The position numbers were made by a program, and so were the translations under genes. DNA of 64,000 nucleotides, taken from positions 62,001 through 126,000 of the forward strand of contig CAYUVH010000032.1 in assembly GCA_964448135.1 (NCBI GenBank), given 5' to 3'. The stretch is from CAYUVH01 sp964448135. GTDB lineage: Bacteria; Verrucomicrobiota; Verrucomicrobiia; Limisphaerales; UBA8199. Of this stretch, positions 17,869-26,168 are shown piece after piece. Position 1 is the stretch's first letter. Each line of letters opens with the position of its first letter. A model generated the notes under the pieces. It was given only the letters and a program-made list of their open reading frames with translations, searched no databases and was not told the DNA's origin.

Positions 17869-18588
17869 TTGATGCCAGAAAGGCGGGGATGCGAGTGTGG
17901 GTCTGGATTGCGGATCCTGACGGGGATCGTGTGTCTTTATCCGGTTGAGTATCAAATCACGCGGGTTGCCTTGGTTTTTGGGATTACTGCGACGTGGCTG
18001 GGAGCTTTGCTGCTGTGGTGGAATCGACGGGTGGCGCGGGTGGTTTTACTGGTTGTGGGAGTGCTTCCGTTGCTCGCGCTGTGTCTGCCGGGGCGCCCGG
18101 CTGATCCGGAGCGGTTGGCGGCGGATTATGCGCGGGGGCTGCGTGCGTTCCGCGGGGTTCGTTATGTGTGGGGCGGCGAGGGCTGGCTGGGGATTGATTG
18201 CTCGGGCTTGGTTCGCAAGGGACTGGTTTGGGGCCAGCTTTATCATGGTGTCCGGACGCTGAACGGACGGCCGATTCGGGATGCGATCGGGCTTTGGTGG
18301 CATGACAGCTCGGCCATGGCGTTGCGGGATGGTTACCGGGGCTGGACGTCGGAGCTGTTTCGGGGCGAGACGACTGCGCAGGTGGATACTTCAAAACTGA
18401 AAACCGGAGACCTGGCCGTGACCGCCGATGGAATTCACATCATGGCGTACCTGGGAAACGGGAGGTGGATCGAGGCCGACCCGGCGGCGCACCAGGTGGT
18501 GGAGATCGCACCGCCGATGGAGAGCGAGTGGTTCAAGGCGCCGATGGTGTTTGTGCGGTGGAGGTGGATGAGTGGAGAGGGCAAGTAA
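17869..18588 (+). CDS. NlpC/P60-type membrane-anchored hydrolase
   Basis: 239 aa. Two hydrophobic segments (residues ~31-50 and 56-73) precede a C-terminal NlpC/P60-like domain. The candidate catalytic residues are Cys111 in GIDCSGLVRKG and His190 in DGIHIMAYLG, with the following EADPAA region. The family cleaves peptidoglycan stem-peptide bonds outside the cytoplasm or related amides. The domain is about 140 residues, near normal. Codon use is strikingly G-rich and C-poor (runs of GGCGCGGGTGG type) compared with neighbours, which hints at transfer. It lies between two copies of a direct repeat. The start ATG could also be at 17872; upstream signals are weak. Confidence 0.78.
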   Translation: MMPERRGCECGSGLRILTGIVCLYPVEYQITRVALVFGITATWLGALLLWWNRRVARVVLLVVGVLPLLALCLPGRPADPERLAADYARGLRAFRGVRYVWGGEGWLGIDCSGLVRKGLVWGQLYHGVRTLNGRPIRDAIGLWWHDSSAMALRDGYRGWTSELFRGETTAQVDTSKLKTGDLAVTADGIHIMAYLGNGRWIEADPAAHQVVEIAPPMESEWFKAPMVFVRWRWMSGEGK

Positions 18589-18639
18589 GGGAGAGGTCAG
18601 AGGTCAACGTGGCTCATCCAGTCGCGCTTTTGCAGTTCA

Positions 18640-18760
18640 TGCCGAAGGCATGATAGAAGGTAGCCGGTGCGTCGTTCCGAGGCCTTGCGAGGAACGACCA
18701 CCGGATTGCGATCCCAAAAATCCCCCCTGCATCCGAAAAGGATGCCAGAACAAAACGCAC
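18640..18760. repeat. Short interspersed hairpin repeat (PVC type)
   Basis: Small inverted repeats follow one another: CATGCCGAAGGCATG, then GTCGTTCC/GGAACGAC around a short loop, then GCATCC...GGATGC. Similar strings are widely dispersed in verrucomicrobial genomes as far as I recall; this has not been checked. It lies downstream of the NlpC/P60 gene and may double as a terminator. Confidence 0.6.
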
Positions 18761-18796
18761 AACCGTATCTCACGGAAAAGGGGTCGAAAAGGGGTC

Positions 18797-18961
18797 GTCC
18801 AAGTGTCATCCAAGTGTCAGTTCTCACTATTTACACTTTTTTCCACCGACTTGGACCGTGCCGAACTTGGGAAACCAACTCTTTGCGTCGACACGGCTGG
18901 CCATTTCATCCCGCGACTTAACAAATACATCTTCTCGCGTTGACCCCATGCGCTGTCACCT
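18797..18961. repeat. 165-bp interspersed repeat, copy 2
   Basis: Second copy of the element at 17560-17723, same orientation, 1.24 kb downstream. Here one frame reads STDLDRAELGK then LCVDTAGHFIPR; copy 1 gives STDLDRVELGK and LCVDTAGLFIPR. It may therefore derive from a coding sequence, but neither copy has a credible start. Confidence 0.88.
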
Positions 18962-19328
18962 AGCCACTGCGAGGGATAGAACAGCCATTACTTTCACGCC
19001 TATGCAGATTTACAAAATGGATGAGAATCACTGCAAGTCTCCTCTTCTTGCTTTGCCTCCTCCCATCCGCAATCCGCAGTTGCTCCCCGCGGCCGCTTCC
19101 ATTTTCGGCGACCCCTTCGTTCAAGTGCGTGATTCGGTCATTCTCAGCTTCCTCCGTTCCCTCCTGTTCAAAACACTCTCTCCCGGTCATTTCGGCCCTT
19201 TTCCATTCAGCCGGGTTTTTACTTCTGGCTGACGGCCTCCCCTTCAGCCGGCACTTATGTTTTTGCCTGAAGTCTCCATTTTTCTGTCGCAAATTTTTCT
19301 GTCATCTGCCTTTTTTGCATCTTTTCGT

Positions 19329-19494
19329 GCAAGTCAGCGAGGAGACAAACTGCGTGGAATGCGGCGGGGCCTTCAAAGTCGTGGACATGATCGCACACGC
19401 GCACCAACATGTCTGCGCCCGTTGCAAACCGGTCTTCCTGCAGAAACTGAGCGAAGGAGCACCCACGCCGCCGCCGCTGGCTCCGCGTAGATAA
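19329..19494 (+). pseudogene. Orphan zinc-ribbon fragment of a GYF-protein type
   Basis: From a GTG at 19329 the frame reads 54 residues with CVECGGAF, then CARCKPVFLQKLSEGA before a proline-rich end. The same module, CVECGRIF and CARCKPAYLQKLSEGA, sits in the middle of the GYF-domain protein at 22630-23445. The GYF domain and membrane part are absent here, and the upstream frame is low-complexity. It is probably a decayed remnant. A genuine tiny zinc-ribbon protein cannot be excluded. Confidence 0.55.
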
Positions 19495-19644
19495 TCCTTC
19501 TGAAATTTACCGGGATGGTTTCCGCCGCGCGAAATGCGGCAGGGCGCTGGATGACATGAGGAGCGTCCAATAAATCCCGAAATAAACCAAGGCCGGACCG
19601 GTCACCAGCGCAACATACCAGATGCCCCGGGATGATCTGTAGGT

Positions 19645-20301
19645 TCAGCGATGCTGCCGGCGGCGGCGGAAGGCCAGGACTCCCAGCCCCAGCAGGCCCA
19701 ACGCGCAAGTGGAGGGCTCCGGAATCAAGGTGAACTCAAAATTCGCGCTTCCGCTTACGAACTCCCCGTCGAAAAAATCGATTTCGCCAAAGCCGGTTTC
19801 CCACGGCAAAGACATCACTGGCTGATCTGACAATTGCTGGGCGAGGGTCTGGCCGGCGCCCGTGTCATTGAGGAAGTTCGGCGGCGAGTGTTGCAGGCCA
19901 ACACTCAGGAAGTAAAAAGGGATGCCGTTGGCCGGCGCGAACCCGGTTCCCGTGGTGGAGGTTTGAAAGTCGTCCGCGGTGCTGTGCAGCGTGAAGGCAA
20001 TGCCCGAGTTCAGTGTGCCCGATGCGGGATCCCACGTGCCCGTGCCGCCGGTGCGCGTCAGCGTGCCCCCAGCAAGTATCCCGAAATCGAACTGGCCAAC
20101 TGTGACTGACGGGTCACTGTCCAGAATCGAGTCGTCGTACGTAAGGTTGAAATGAAAGGTATCCCCCGTCTGAATCGCCGTGCCCAGCGAGGCTCCCGAA
20201 AAATCGGTGATCGTGAAATCGCCCGTAAGCGTATGGGTCGCCGCCTTCACGGACATCGAAATGAATAGCGCGAACACTGCGGTCGAAATGGGTTTTAGCA
20301 T
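19645..20301 (-). CDS. PEP-CTERM sorting-domain protein
   Basis: 218 aa from the ATG at 20301, which has GAGG 9 nt upstream; a GTG at 20316 is the alternative. The signal peptide is MLKPISTAVFALFISMSVKA. The C-terminus has the PEP-CTERM signal: IPEPS, the hydrophobic LGLLGLGVLAF and a basic RRRRQHR tail. The middle is beta-rich with TLTRTGGTGTWDPASGTLNS. It is predicted to be exported and sorted by an exosortase system, which is not in this window. Function unknown. Confidence 0.87.
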   Translation of the reverse strand: MLKPISTAVFALFISMSVKAATHTLTGDFTITDFSGASLGTAIQTGDTFHFNLTYDDSILDSDPSVTVGQFDFGILAGGTLTRTGGTGTWDPASGTLNSGIAFTLHSTADDFQTSTTGTGFAPANGIPFYFLSVGLQHSPPNFLNDTGAGQTLAQQLSDQPVMSLPWETGFGEIDFFDGEFVSGSANFEFTLIPEPSTCALGLLGLGVLAFRRRRQHR

Positions 20302-20524
20302 GGGTGATAGCCTCACGGAGGCAGGGTGGTGGTCGTTGTTAGCGGGAGCCGGTGCGGCTTGAATTCAGGGACATGACGCAGTTCTAGAGTCAATTCCCGC
20401 CTTCCACAAGGGAATTGTTTGTCATTGAGCGCGGCTTGCCGGTGCGAAGACTCCCACCGGACGTCGCGCGAGTCTGGTTTGGCTTCAACAAAACCGGAGT
20501 TTGCGTCCCGGCTTGATTGCACGT

Positions 20525-21814
20525 TTACGCCGGCACGCAGTTTGGCTGAAGCGCCAGGGTTTCCAGCTCTTCGACGATTTTCGAGTTCTCCGCGTGGGCG
20601 GCGACCTGATCGCCGAGCTTTTTGGCAGCGGCGCGGAAGGATGGGTCGTTGAGCAGGCGGGTGCAGGCGGCGCGGATGGCCTCCAGCGGCGCGTCCGGCA
20701 TCAGGGAGGGGCCGGCGCCGCGTTCAGTGACGCGGATGGCGTTGTCGTTCTGGTCGCGGCCGTGCGGGATGACGAGCATCGGGGCGCGGCTGAGCAAGCT
20801 GCGCATGACGGAACCATGTCCGCCGTGGTTGATGACGAAGGCGGCTTCGCGCATGACCACCGAATGCGGGGCGCTCTCCACGAGCACGCAATTGGCAGCC
20901 GCCTTCAATTCGCCGGCCTTGATCGAGCCGCCGAGCGTGACGAGCACGCGGACGGGCAGCGGCGCGAGGGCATCAATGGTTTTTTGCAGGCAGGCCGCGT
21001 GGTTCTGGAAGGTGGTGGAGAAGGACACAACCACGAGCGGCCGGGTGTCGGACGCGGGCCAGGGGGAATTCCATAGCTTCGCCCAATTCGGGTCGCCGAT
21101 CTGCGGGCCGACGTAGCGAACGCGCGCGGGCAGGTCGCTGCACGGAAAATCAAACGCCGGGCTGGTGGCGAGCAACTCGGCTTCGGCAGCCTGGAATTGC
21201 TCGATGAGATGTTCCAACGGCGGCAGGCCGAGTTCGGCGCGGGCGGCGTTCAAGGCGGGGAGGCCGGAATCGAAGATCTCGAGGTTGCCCTGGATGACTT
21301 GGGCGTGCAGGGCGCGTTCCTCGTCGTTGCGCGCGGGAGCGAAGCCGGGGCCAAGCGGCGGAATGCCGGGCAGCGGCGTGAAGCTGATGTTCGGGCAGAG
21401 GTTCACATACTTTTGCCCGATGCTTTCGCAACCGGCCTGCACGCCGAACAGGACTTCGCAGGTGACGACGAGGTCCGCCGGTTCGCGGCGCAATTCCGCG
21501 ATGACATCCTGCGCGTAAGCGAGCGAAGGCCCGGACCAGGTGTCGCGGATCACGCCGATGATGGCTTCCTGCGGGGTGGCCGCGGCCCAGTCCTGGAAGG
21601 GCTGGCTTTGCGGGGTGCGGTCCCTGCGGTTCGGCGCGCGATGCCACGCGATGAACGTGGCGCCGGCGGCTTCGGCTTCGGGGCGGTTGCATTCCTCGCT
21701 CATGACGCGCACGCGATGGCCGCGGGCGCGGAGTTTGCGCACGACTTCGAGCGCGGGAGTGACGTTGCCACCACCTTCCCAGGTGGTGAAGAGGTAGTTC
21801 AGTTGTTTTTTCAT
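20525..21814 (-). CDS. GT1-family (UDP-glycosyltransferase/MGT-like) glycosyltransferase
   Basis: 429 aa. The start is the ATG at 21814 (MKKQLNYLFTTWEGGGNVTP), where the N-terminal GT-B fold begins. The glycine-rich opening WEGGGNVTPALEVVRKLRARGH matches macrolide-type and ergosterol-type glycosyltransferases. The C-terminal donor-site signature is present: NHGGHGSVMRSLLSRAPML, then PHGRDQNDNA. It probably moves a sugar from an NDP-sugar onto a small acceptor in the cytoplasm. A TetR gene lies 61 bp upstream on the same strand, likely in one operon, which suggests inducible detoxification or secondary metabolism. Confidence 0.85.
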   Translation of the reverse strand: MKKQLNYLFTTWEGGGNVTPALEVVRKLRARGHRVRVMSEECNRPEAEAAGATFIAWHRAPNRRDRTPQSQPFQDWAAATPQEAIIGVIRDTWSGPSLAYAQDVIAELRREPADLVVTCEVLFGVQAGCESIGQKYVNLCPNISFTPLPGIPPLGPGFAPARNDEERALHAQVIQGNLEIFDSGLPALNAARAELGLPPLEHLIEQFQAAEAELLATSPAFDFPCSDLPARVRYVGPQIGDPNWAKLWNSPWPASDTRPLVVVSFSTTFQNHAACLQKTIDALAPLPVRVLVTLGGSIKAGELKAAANCVLVESAPHSVVMREAAFVINHGGHGSVMRSLLSRAPMLVIPHGRDQNDNAIRVTERGAGPSLMPDAPLEAIRAACTRLLNDPSFRAAAKKLGDQVAAHAENSKIVEELETLALQPNCVPA

Positions 21815-21875
21815 GGGTCTGCTTGGTTTGCTTGTTCTTATGGTTAAAAAGGCTTGGCTGATCGTGGGCGCGGGA

Positions 21876-22511
21876 TCAGGCGGCGGCCGCGCGGCCGCGC
21901 GGCCCTGCCACAATTTGGTCGCCGGCGTTTTCGAGGCAGGCGCGGATCATGGATTTCATGGTCGTTGCCGTGGCGCGGATGCTGCGCCCCATGTCGCGGC
22001 GCAGGAGTTTCCAGGTGTAAACATCGCTGGCGATGACAATGGCGTCCACCAACCGGCGGCGCGTGGCGTCGTCGAGCGGTTCGAGGGCGCTCGCGAATCC
22101 AGTCTCCGCCCAGTTGCGATGATAGGCGCGGCCGACATTCAAAAAGCCCGTGAGCACCGGGTGCCGCGATTCCACTGCCAGCAAACGGATTACCGTGTCG
22201 CCGGTTTTTTCGTAGTCGGCGATGAGGTTGTCCACGAGGCGGTCCAGGTCGCCCGGGGGCGCGGCGCGGCGGGCGTTGATTTGCGCCGCCATCACCTCCA
22301 CGCCCTGTTCCAGCAGGCCCTCCTTGCCGCCGAAGCGCCGGACCACGGTCTGGACCGTGACGCCCGCGTCGGCGGCGACCAGGTCGAGGGTGATTTCGTC
22401 GAACCACTGGGTCATCATCCGGGCGAGGAACGCCTCCACGATGCGGCGGCCGGTGGCTTCCGCGGCGTCAGCCCGCGCGCCCTGGCGGTAAGAACGAGTT
22501 ACGATTTTCAT
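21876..22511 (-). CDS. TetR-family transcriptional regulator
   Basis: 211 aa. The ATG at 22511 begins MKIVTRSYRQGARAD; a longer frame upstream would run through the promoter region. The N-terminal helix-turn-helix is visible at ~15-60: RRIVEAFLARMMTQWFDEI, then LVAADAGVTVQTVVRRFGGK. The C-terminal ligand domain is variable and shows no known specificity. It ends in a GRAAAA-type tail. It is placed directly before the GT1 gene and is expected to repress the pair. Palindromes that could be its operator lie at 22519-22542. Confidence 0.88.
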   Translation of the reverse strand: MKIVTRSYRQGARADAAEATGRRIVEAFLARMMTQWFDEITLDLVAADAGVTVQTVVRRFGGKEGLLEQGVEVMAAQINARRAAPPGDLDRLVDNLIADYEKTGDTVIRLLAVESRHPVLTGFLNVGRAYHRNWAETGFASALEPLDDATRRRLVDAIVIASDVYTWKLLRRDMGRSIRATATTMKSMIRACLENAGDQIVAGPRGRAAAA

Positions 22512-22518
22512 TTTGATG

Positions 22519-22542
22519 TTAGTGTTACTAATATGAATATTC
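22519..22542. promoter_or_regulatory. Candidate TetR operator in divergent promoter region
   Basis: TTAGTGTTACTAA at 22519-22531 has 5-bp arms around 3 nt, and GAATATTC at 22535-22542 is a perfect palindrome. They lie 8-31 nt upstream of the TetR start and before the divergent GYF gene, where autoregulatory operators usually sit. Confidence 0.5.
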
Positions 22543-22629
22543 GGACGGGGCAAGGAATTCTTTGAGGTTTGGACTGGGCCGAAAGACCCATGAGGGAAGT
22601 AAGTGGTTATCAACCATGGAGGTACACAG

Positions 22630-23445
22630 ATGAACACAATTGAAGTAATTGAAGAAAAGGGCAACGGCCGGGCGGGGTTTTCGTTTGTCGACGACAAACG
22701 GGCGGGCGTAACCTGCGGCGTCATGTGGTTTTACGTGCGGGATGGCAATCAACAGGGCCCGGTCTCTGCCGGGCAACTGGAGGCGCTGGCCCGCGCGGGA
22801 ACCATCGACGGGGAGACGCTGGTGTGGCGGAAGGGGATGGCGGATTGGCAGCCGTTCAGACGGGCAACCGCCGATCCGATTCCCACGGCGCACGAGGGGT
22901 GTGTGGAATGCGGCAGGATTTTCCCGGCCAGCGAGTTGATCATGCTGAACAACTCCAAAATCTGCGCGCGCTGCAAACCGGCCTACCTGCAAAAACTCAG
23001 CGAAGGGGCCACCACGACTCCCGGTGTGGCCTGGCGATACGGAACGTTGCTGGTCACGGAAACGAACACCAAATTGCACGACCAATGTGTGAAGTGCAAC
23101 GCGCCGGCAAATGGTTACCGGCTCAAACGGGAATTGCGGTCGCTTTTTGGGAGGTCTGGGGTGATATATGTCGGATTGTGCGAAGGACACCGCCGGAAGC
23201 GAAACCGGGGGCTGATAATTGGCTGGAGCGGATTCACGGTGTGCGCGGTGCTTTTGCTCACAAGCACGGTGCTTGACTCAGGGTTCTGGACGCTCAGTGT
23301 GGCGCTTATAGCGGCTGCAAGCGCCATAACGACTGGCGTCATGACCAATTGCGTGGGTACGTCCAAAATCACGCGCGAGCATCTATTTGTAACGGGTTGC
23401 CACTCGGATTATTTGGCAGAACTATCCGAGTGGCCGGGAGAATGA
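22630..23445 (+). CDS. GYF-domain / zinc-ribbon membrane protein
   Basis: 271 aa. The ATG at 22630 has GGAGG 7 nt upstream; an internal ATG at 22723 directly before the domain is the alternative. A GYF_2-type domain (WFYVRDGNQQGPVSAGQLEA, ending MADWQPF) comes first. A zinc-ribbon follows (CVECGRIF to CARCKPAYLQKLSEGA), then a second CxxC (CVKCNAP). Near the C-terminus are two hydrophobic segments (TVCAVLLLTSTVL and LIAAASAITTGVM). Proteins with this order are common in Verrucomicrobia with unknown function, and GYF domains usually bind proline-rich segments. A decayed paralogous fragment lies at 19329-19494. Confidence 0.75.
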   Translation: MNTIEVIEEKGNGRAGFSFVDDKRAGVTCGVMWFYVRDGNQQGPVSAGQLEALARAGTIDGETLVWRKGMADWQPFRRATADPIPTAHEGCVECGRIFPASELIMLNNSKICARCKPAYLQKLSEGATTTPGVAWRYGTLLVTETNTKLHDQCVKCNAPANGYRLKRELRSLFGRSGVIYVGLCEGHRRKRNRGLIIGWSGFTVCAVLLLTSTVLDSGFWTLSVALIAAASAITTGVMTNCVGTSKITREHLFVTGCHSDYLAELSEWPGE

Positions 23446-23497
23446 TTTTTGATTGAAGTGTTTCCTCTATCGAGTCCGAGAGGACGAAAGAAAATAG

Positions 23498-23517
23498 CCC
23501 ACCGATTCATCGGTGGG
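23498..23517. terminator. Bidirectional terminator-like hairpin
   Basis: CCCACCGAT/ATCGGTGGG is a perfect 9-bp stem with a 2-nt loop. It lies between convergent genes ending at 23445 and 23595 and has A-rich sequence on the left side. The adjoining 23520-23570 (GGTTCCAAACGCCATT, then GTCCCGCCAGGGAC) matches a repeat type I know from PVC genomes, so a mobile short repeat may have been co-opted. Confidence 0.65.
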
Positions 23518-23594
23518 TAAATGGTTCCAAACGCCATTCAAGTCCCGCCAGGGACGAAAGAACAGTAGGCTCGAATCACCCCAACCTCCCTTCA

Positions 23595-26168
23595 TCAAGC
23601 CTTCGTATATTTGATCTCGCGGATCTCGAGGTTGCCGGCCTTTGATTCGTAGAAGGGTTTGCCTTTGCGGACGCCGACGATGCCATAGCCGGTCGCGGTG
23701 GCGAGGAAGCTGCGGAAGTCGCCTTTGATGGAGGGCGCCAGGTAGAGAATCTTTTCGACCGCATCGTAGCGCGCGCCGGTGAGGCCGAAGAGGAGCGCGT
23801 AGGAGGACATGGCGCGGGCATACCAATGGCCGCATTCGTATTCATTGAAGGGATTGCGGATGAGGCCGTCGTAGCGTTCGCGGCAGGCGCGTACGATCTC
23901 GAGGCCTTCGCTCACCATGCCCAGGCGCATGAGATGCGACGCGGCCTGGTATTCGATGCCGGTCCAGACTTCATTGGAATACACGAACGGAAGCGAAGGC
24001 TCGTCGTGCTTCGGCCAGGTGCAGAGCAGGAGCCCGCCATCATTGCCGCACGCATACGTGGGCCGCTGGGGATTCGGATAGTCGGAGAGATCGTGCTTCA
24101 GGTTGTAGCGGTAAACTGACTTGAGATGACTGGCGACTTTGGTCGCATCCATCACCTGGCCGACACCACAGACCTGGGCCAGCCAGGAGCCGAGCACGCC
24201 GTCGGTGAGACAGCCGTTGCCGTATTGGTATTTGGGTCCTTCCTTTTCAAGTATGAGCGCTTCCTCAGGAGAATAGCCGGGCGGATTCTTTTTCGCGGCG
24301 GGATTGGGGGCCTTCAGGTTTTTCCATTCGACGCGCTGGAAAAAGTATTCGCCGTTAAACAGCTCCGCTTCCACGCGCTTCGTGCCCGCGTCGTAGAGTT
24401 CAGCGTAAAGCGGGACCGAATCGTTAAGAGCCTGGCCCATGATCACGGCCGCTCGAAGCGCACCCAGATAGAAACTGGTCGCGAACGCGGTTGGGCCCCA
24501 AAATTCTATATCGTAGGTGTTGTGATGCGGTTCCTCGACCCAGCCCTTGTGTCCCGGGTCCCAGGCGAGGATGCAATAATTCAGGCTGCGCTTCACCTTC
24601 GGCCACATTGCGCGAAGCCATTCGGTGTCGCCGCTAATGCGCCACTCGCGATAGACCTTCATGATGCCACCGAGCTGGCCGTCGGCCGCGGCGTGAAAAT
24701 CATGCTCCTGCGGTCGGATGGGAAGCGCGCTGCGGAATTGCTGATGACCGGCTTCGTTTTGCGAAGGACCAAATTCCGTTTCGCGCAGCGTGCGCTCGAG
24801 CGCGGGAAAAAGATGCGGCACAGCCTGCGCGTAATTCCAGACGTGCGTGCAGGAGCCGTGGCAGCAGCCGGAATTATCGTTGCACCCTTCCCAACCCCAA
24901 AGCTTGCCGTCGACCTGGCGCAGAACGGTGGGCGATTTGAGAATGGTGAGATTGGCGGCGACGGCCTCCAGCACCTCGGGCGGCAGCGTGGAATCGTAAA
25001 AGCAATCCGTAAACCGGCGGGAGTTGCGGCGCAGTTCGTCGTAGTGATCGCGCCAGAAGAAACTAACGCTGTTGATGTCCGTGAACCGGCTGGTGTACCA
25101 GGGGCGGTAATTGCGAGCGTCGCTGGTATCCGGCGCGCTCTCGGGCACGTCCTTGCCGAAACGGAGATTCGTCTGGCCGACAAACCACGCAAGGCGGAGC
25201 GGGATGGTCTTGGATTCGCCGGGCGCGAGCTTGAACGGCACGGAGAGCGTCGCGCCCGGACTGGCGCCGCCTTCGGTGATCGGCGGGCGCTCGACGCATT
25301 CCGCGGCCGCGACTTCTTTCCACGCCATGGTAAGCGCATCCCACCAGCCGCCGCGCAGCCACGCGTGATTCACCTTCACGCTGGGATCGGACACCGTGGC
25401 GGAGAAAGCGCACTCCTCCCACGGCCGTTCCTTCACACCTTCGCCCCACAAAATGAAGCCGCCCGCAATGGGACGCACCGCGTTCGCGGCCTTGCCGTTG
25501 GCCATGAAGTTCTTGGTGTTGAAAGAGAACACGGCCTCGAGCGGGGATTTGCCACGGTTCGTGAATTTGTATTCCAGCGCGGCCACGGGCAGGCTCGAAT
25601 TGTCGGCGTCGCCGGGTTCGAACGGGCTCCAGCCGGTGACTTCGGCGCTGAGCGGAAGCTGGTCGTCGGTGAGCGACAGGGTGGCGAAAGGAAAGCGGGC
25701 AAGGAAAGAGGCGTTCGCAAACCGCGGCAGGCCGAAAGTGGCGCCGCCAAGGCCGTTGCCGGCACCGGGCGCGCCGAAGAGCTTGCGCGCGGGCACGGGA
25801 CCTTCGAGGACGCGCGCGACGGGATTTTTCCCTTTCACGGAAATGGCGGCGAAGATGCAGGGTTCGTTGAAAACTTCGGGATGATTGCGCAGCGAGACGT
25901 GCGAGAGGGCGCCGCAGCCTTCGAAGCAAATCATGCCCGCGCCGATGCCGCCCATGGGAAACGCGATGTGGTCCAGGTATTGCCCGGTGTAGGGGCCGTC
26001 GAAGGTGTGCGCCCCGGGTGGACGCGGCCCGCGCGCAGACTTTCTGGCGGCAGCGGCTTCAGCAGCGGACGGCGTTTCGAGCGCGCCGGCGGCGCCGACC
26101 GTGAGGGCGGAGAGTTGCAGGAACCGGCGGCGGGGCATCCCGGTGTCGGAATTTTGTTCGGCGCTCAT
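23595..26168 (-). CDS. Tat-exported GH116-type glycosidase (glucosylceramidase-like)
   Basis: 857 aa. The N-terminus PRRRFLQLSALTVGAAGAL is a twin-arginine signal, so the enzyme is exported folded. The N-terminal beta-sandwich (IAFPMGGIGAGMICFEGCGALSH onward) and the C-terminal (alpha/alpha)6 part match bacterial relatives of human GBA2 (GH116, formerly DUF608). Conserved landmarks are CNDNSGCCHGSCTHVWNYAQ, EEPHHNTYDIEFWGP (near the nucleophile region), YACGNDGG (near the acid/base region) and EVWTGIEYQAASHL. The expected activity is hydrolysis of beta-glucosides or beta-xylosides in the periplasm. Length fits the family. It is a single gene convergent with the GYF gene. Confidence 0.88.
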   Translation of the reverse strand: MSAEQNSDTGMPRRRFLQLSALTVGAAGALETPSAAEAAAARKSARGPRPPGAHTFDGPYTGQYLDHIAFPMGGIGAGMICFEGCGALSHVSLRNHPEVFNEPCIFAAISVKGKNPVARVLEGPVPARKLFGAPGAGNGLGGATFGLPRFANASFLARFPFATLSLTDDQLPLSAEVTGWSPFEPGDADNSSLPVAALEYKFTNRGKSPLEAVFSFNTKNFMANGKAANAVRPIAGGFILWGEGVKERPWEECAFSATVSDPSVKVNHAWLRGGWWDALTMAWKEVAAAECVERPPITEGGASPGATLSVPFKLAPGESKTIPLRLAWFVGQTNLRFGKDVPESAPDTSDARNYRPWYTSRFTDINSVSFFWRDHYDELRRNSRRFTDCFYDSTLPPEVLEAVAANLTILKSPTVLRQVDGKLWGWEGCNDNSGCCHGSCTHVWNYAQAVPHLFPALERTLRETEFGPSQNEAGHQQFRSALPIRPQEHDFHAAADGQLGGIMKVYREWRISGDTEWLRAMWPKVKRSLNYCILAWDPGHKGWVEEPHHNTYDIEFWGPTAFATSFYLGALRAAVIMGQALNDSVPLYAELYDAGTKRVEAELFNGEYFFQRVEWKNLKAPNPAAKKNPPGYSPEEALILEKEGPKYQYGNGCLTDGVLGSWLAQVCGVGQVMDATKVASHLKSVYRYNLKHDLSDYPNPQRPTYACGNDGGLLLCTWPKHDEPSLPFVYSNEVWTGIEYQAASHLMRLGMVSEGLEIVRACRERYDGLIRNPFNEYECGHWYARAMSSYALLFGLTGARYDAVEKILYLAPSIKGDFRSFLATATGYGIVGVRKGKPFYESKAGNLEIREIKYTKA

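Larger units (their letters stand above)
18589..19328. other. Gene-poor stretch, repeats only
   Basis: About 740 bp without a gene I would call. It contains a short PVC-type repeat (18640-18760) and copy 2 of the 165-bp repeat. After these comes a C/T-rich stretch (19020-19320) whose open frames are low-complexity. Confidence 0.55.

Noticed and set aside
18857..18866. GCCGAAC in repeat copy 2 as the R'' of cassette 5
   Set aside because: It is 2.2 kb from the gene's stop, within a dispersed repeat, the other copy has GTCGAAC, and no attC stem surrounds it.
18572..18943. 123-codon plus-strand frame
   Set aside because: It is stitched together from two interspersed repeats and starts inside the end of the NlpC/P60 gene.
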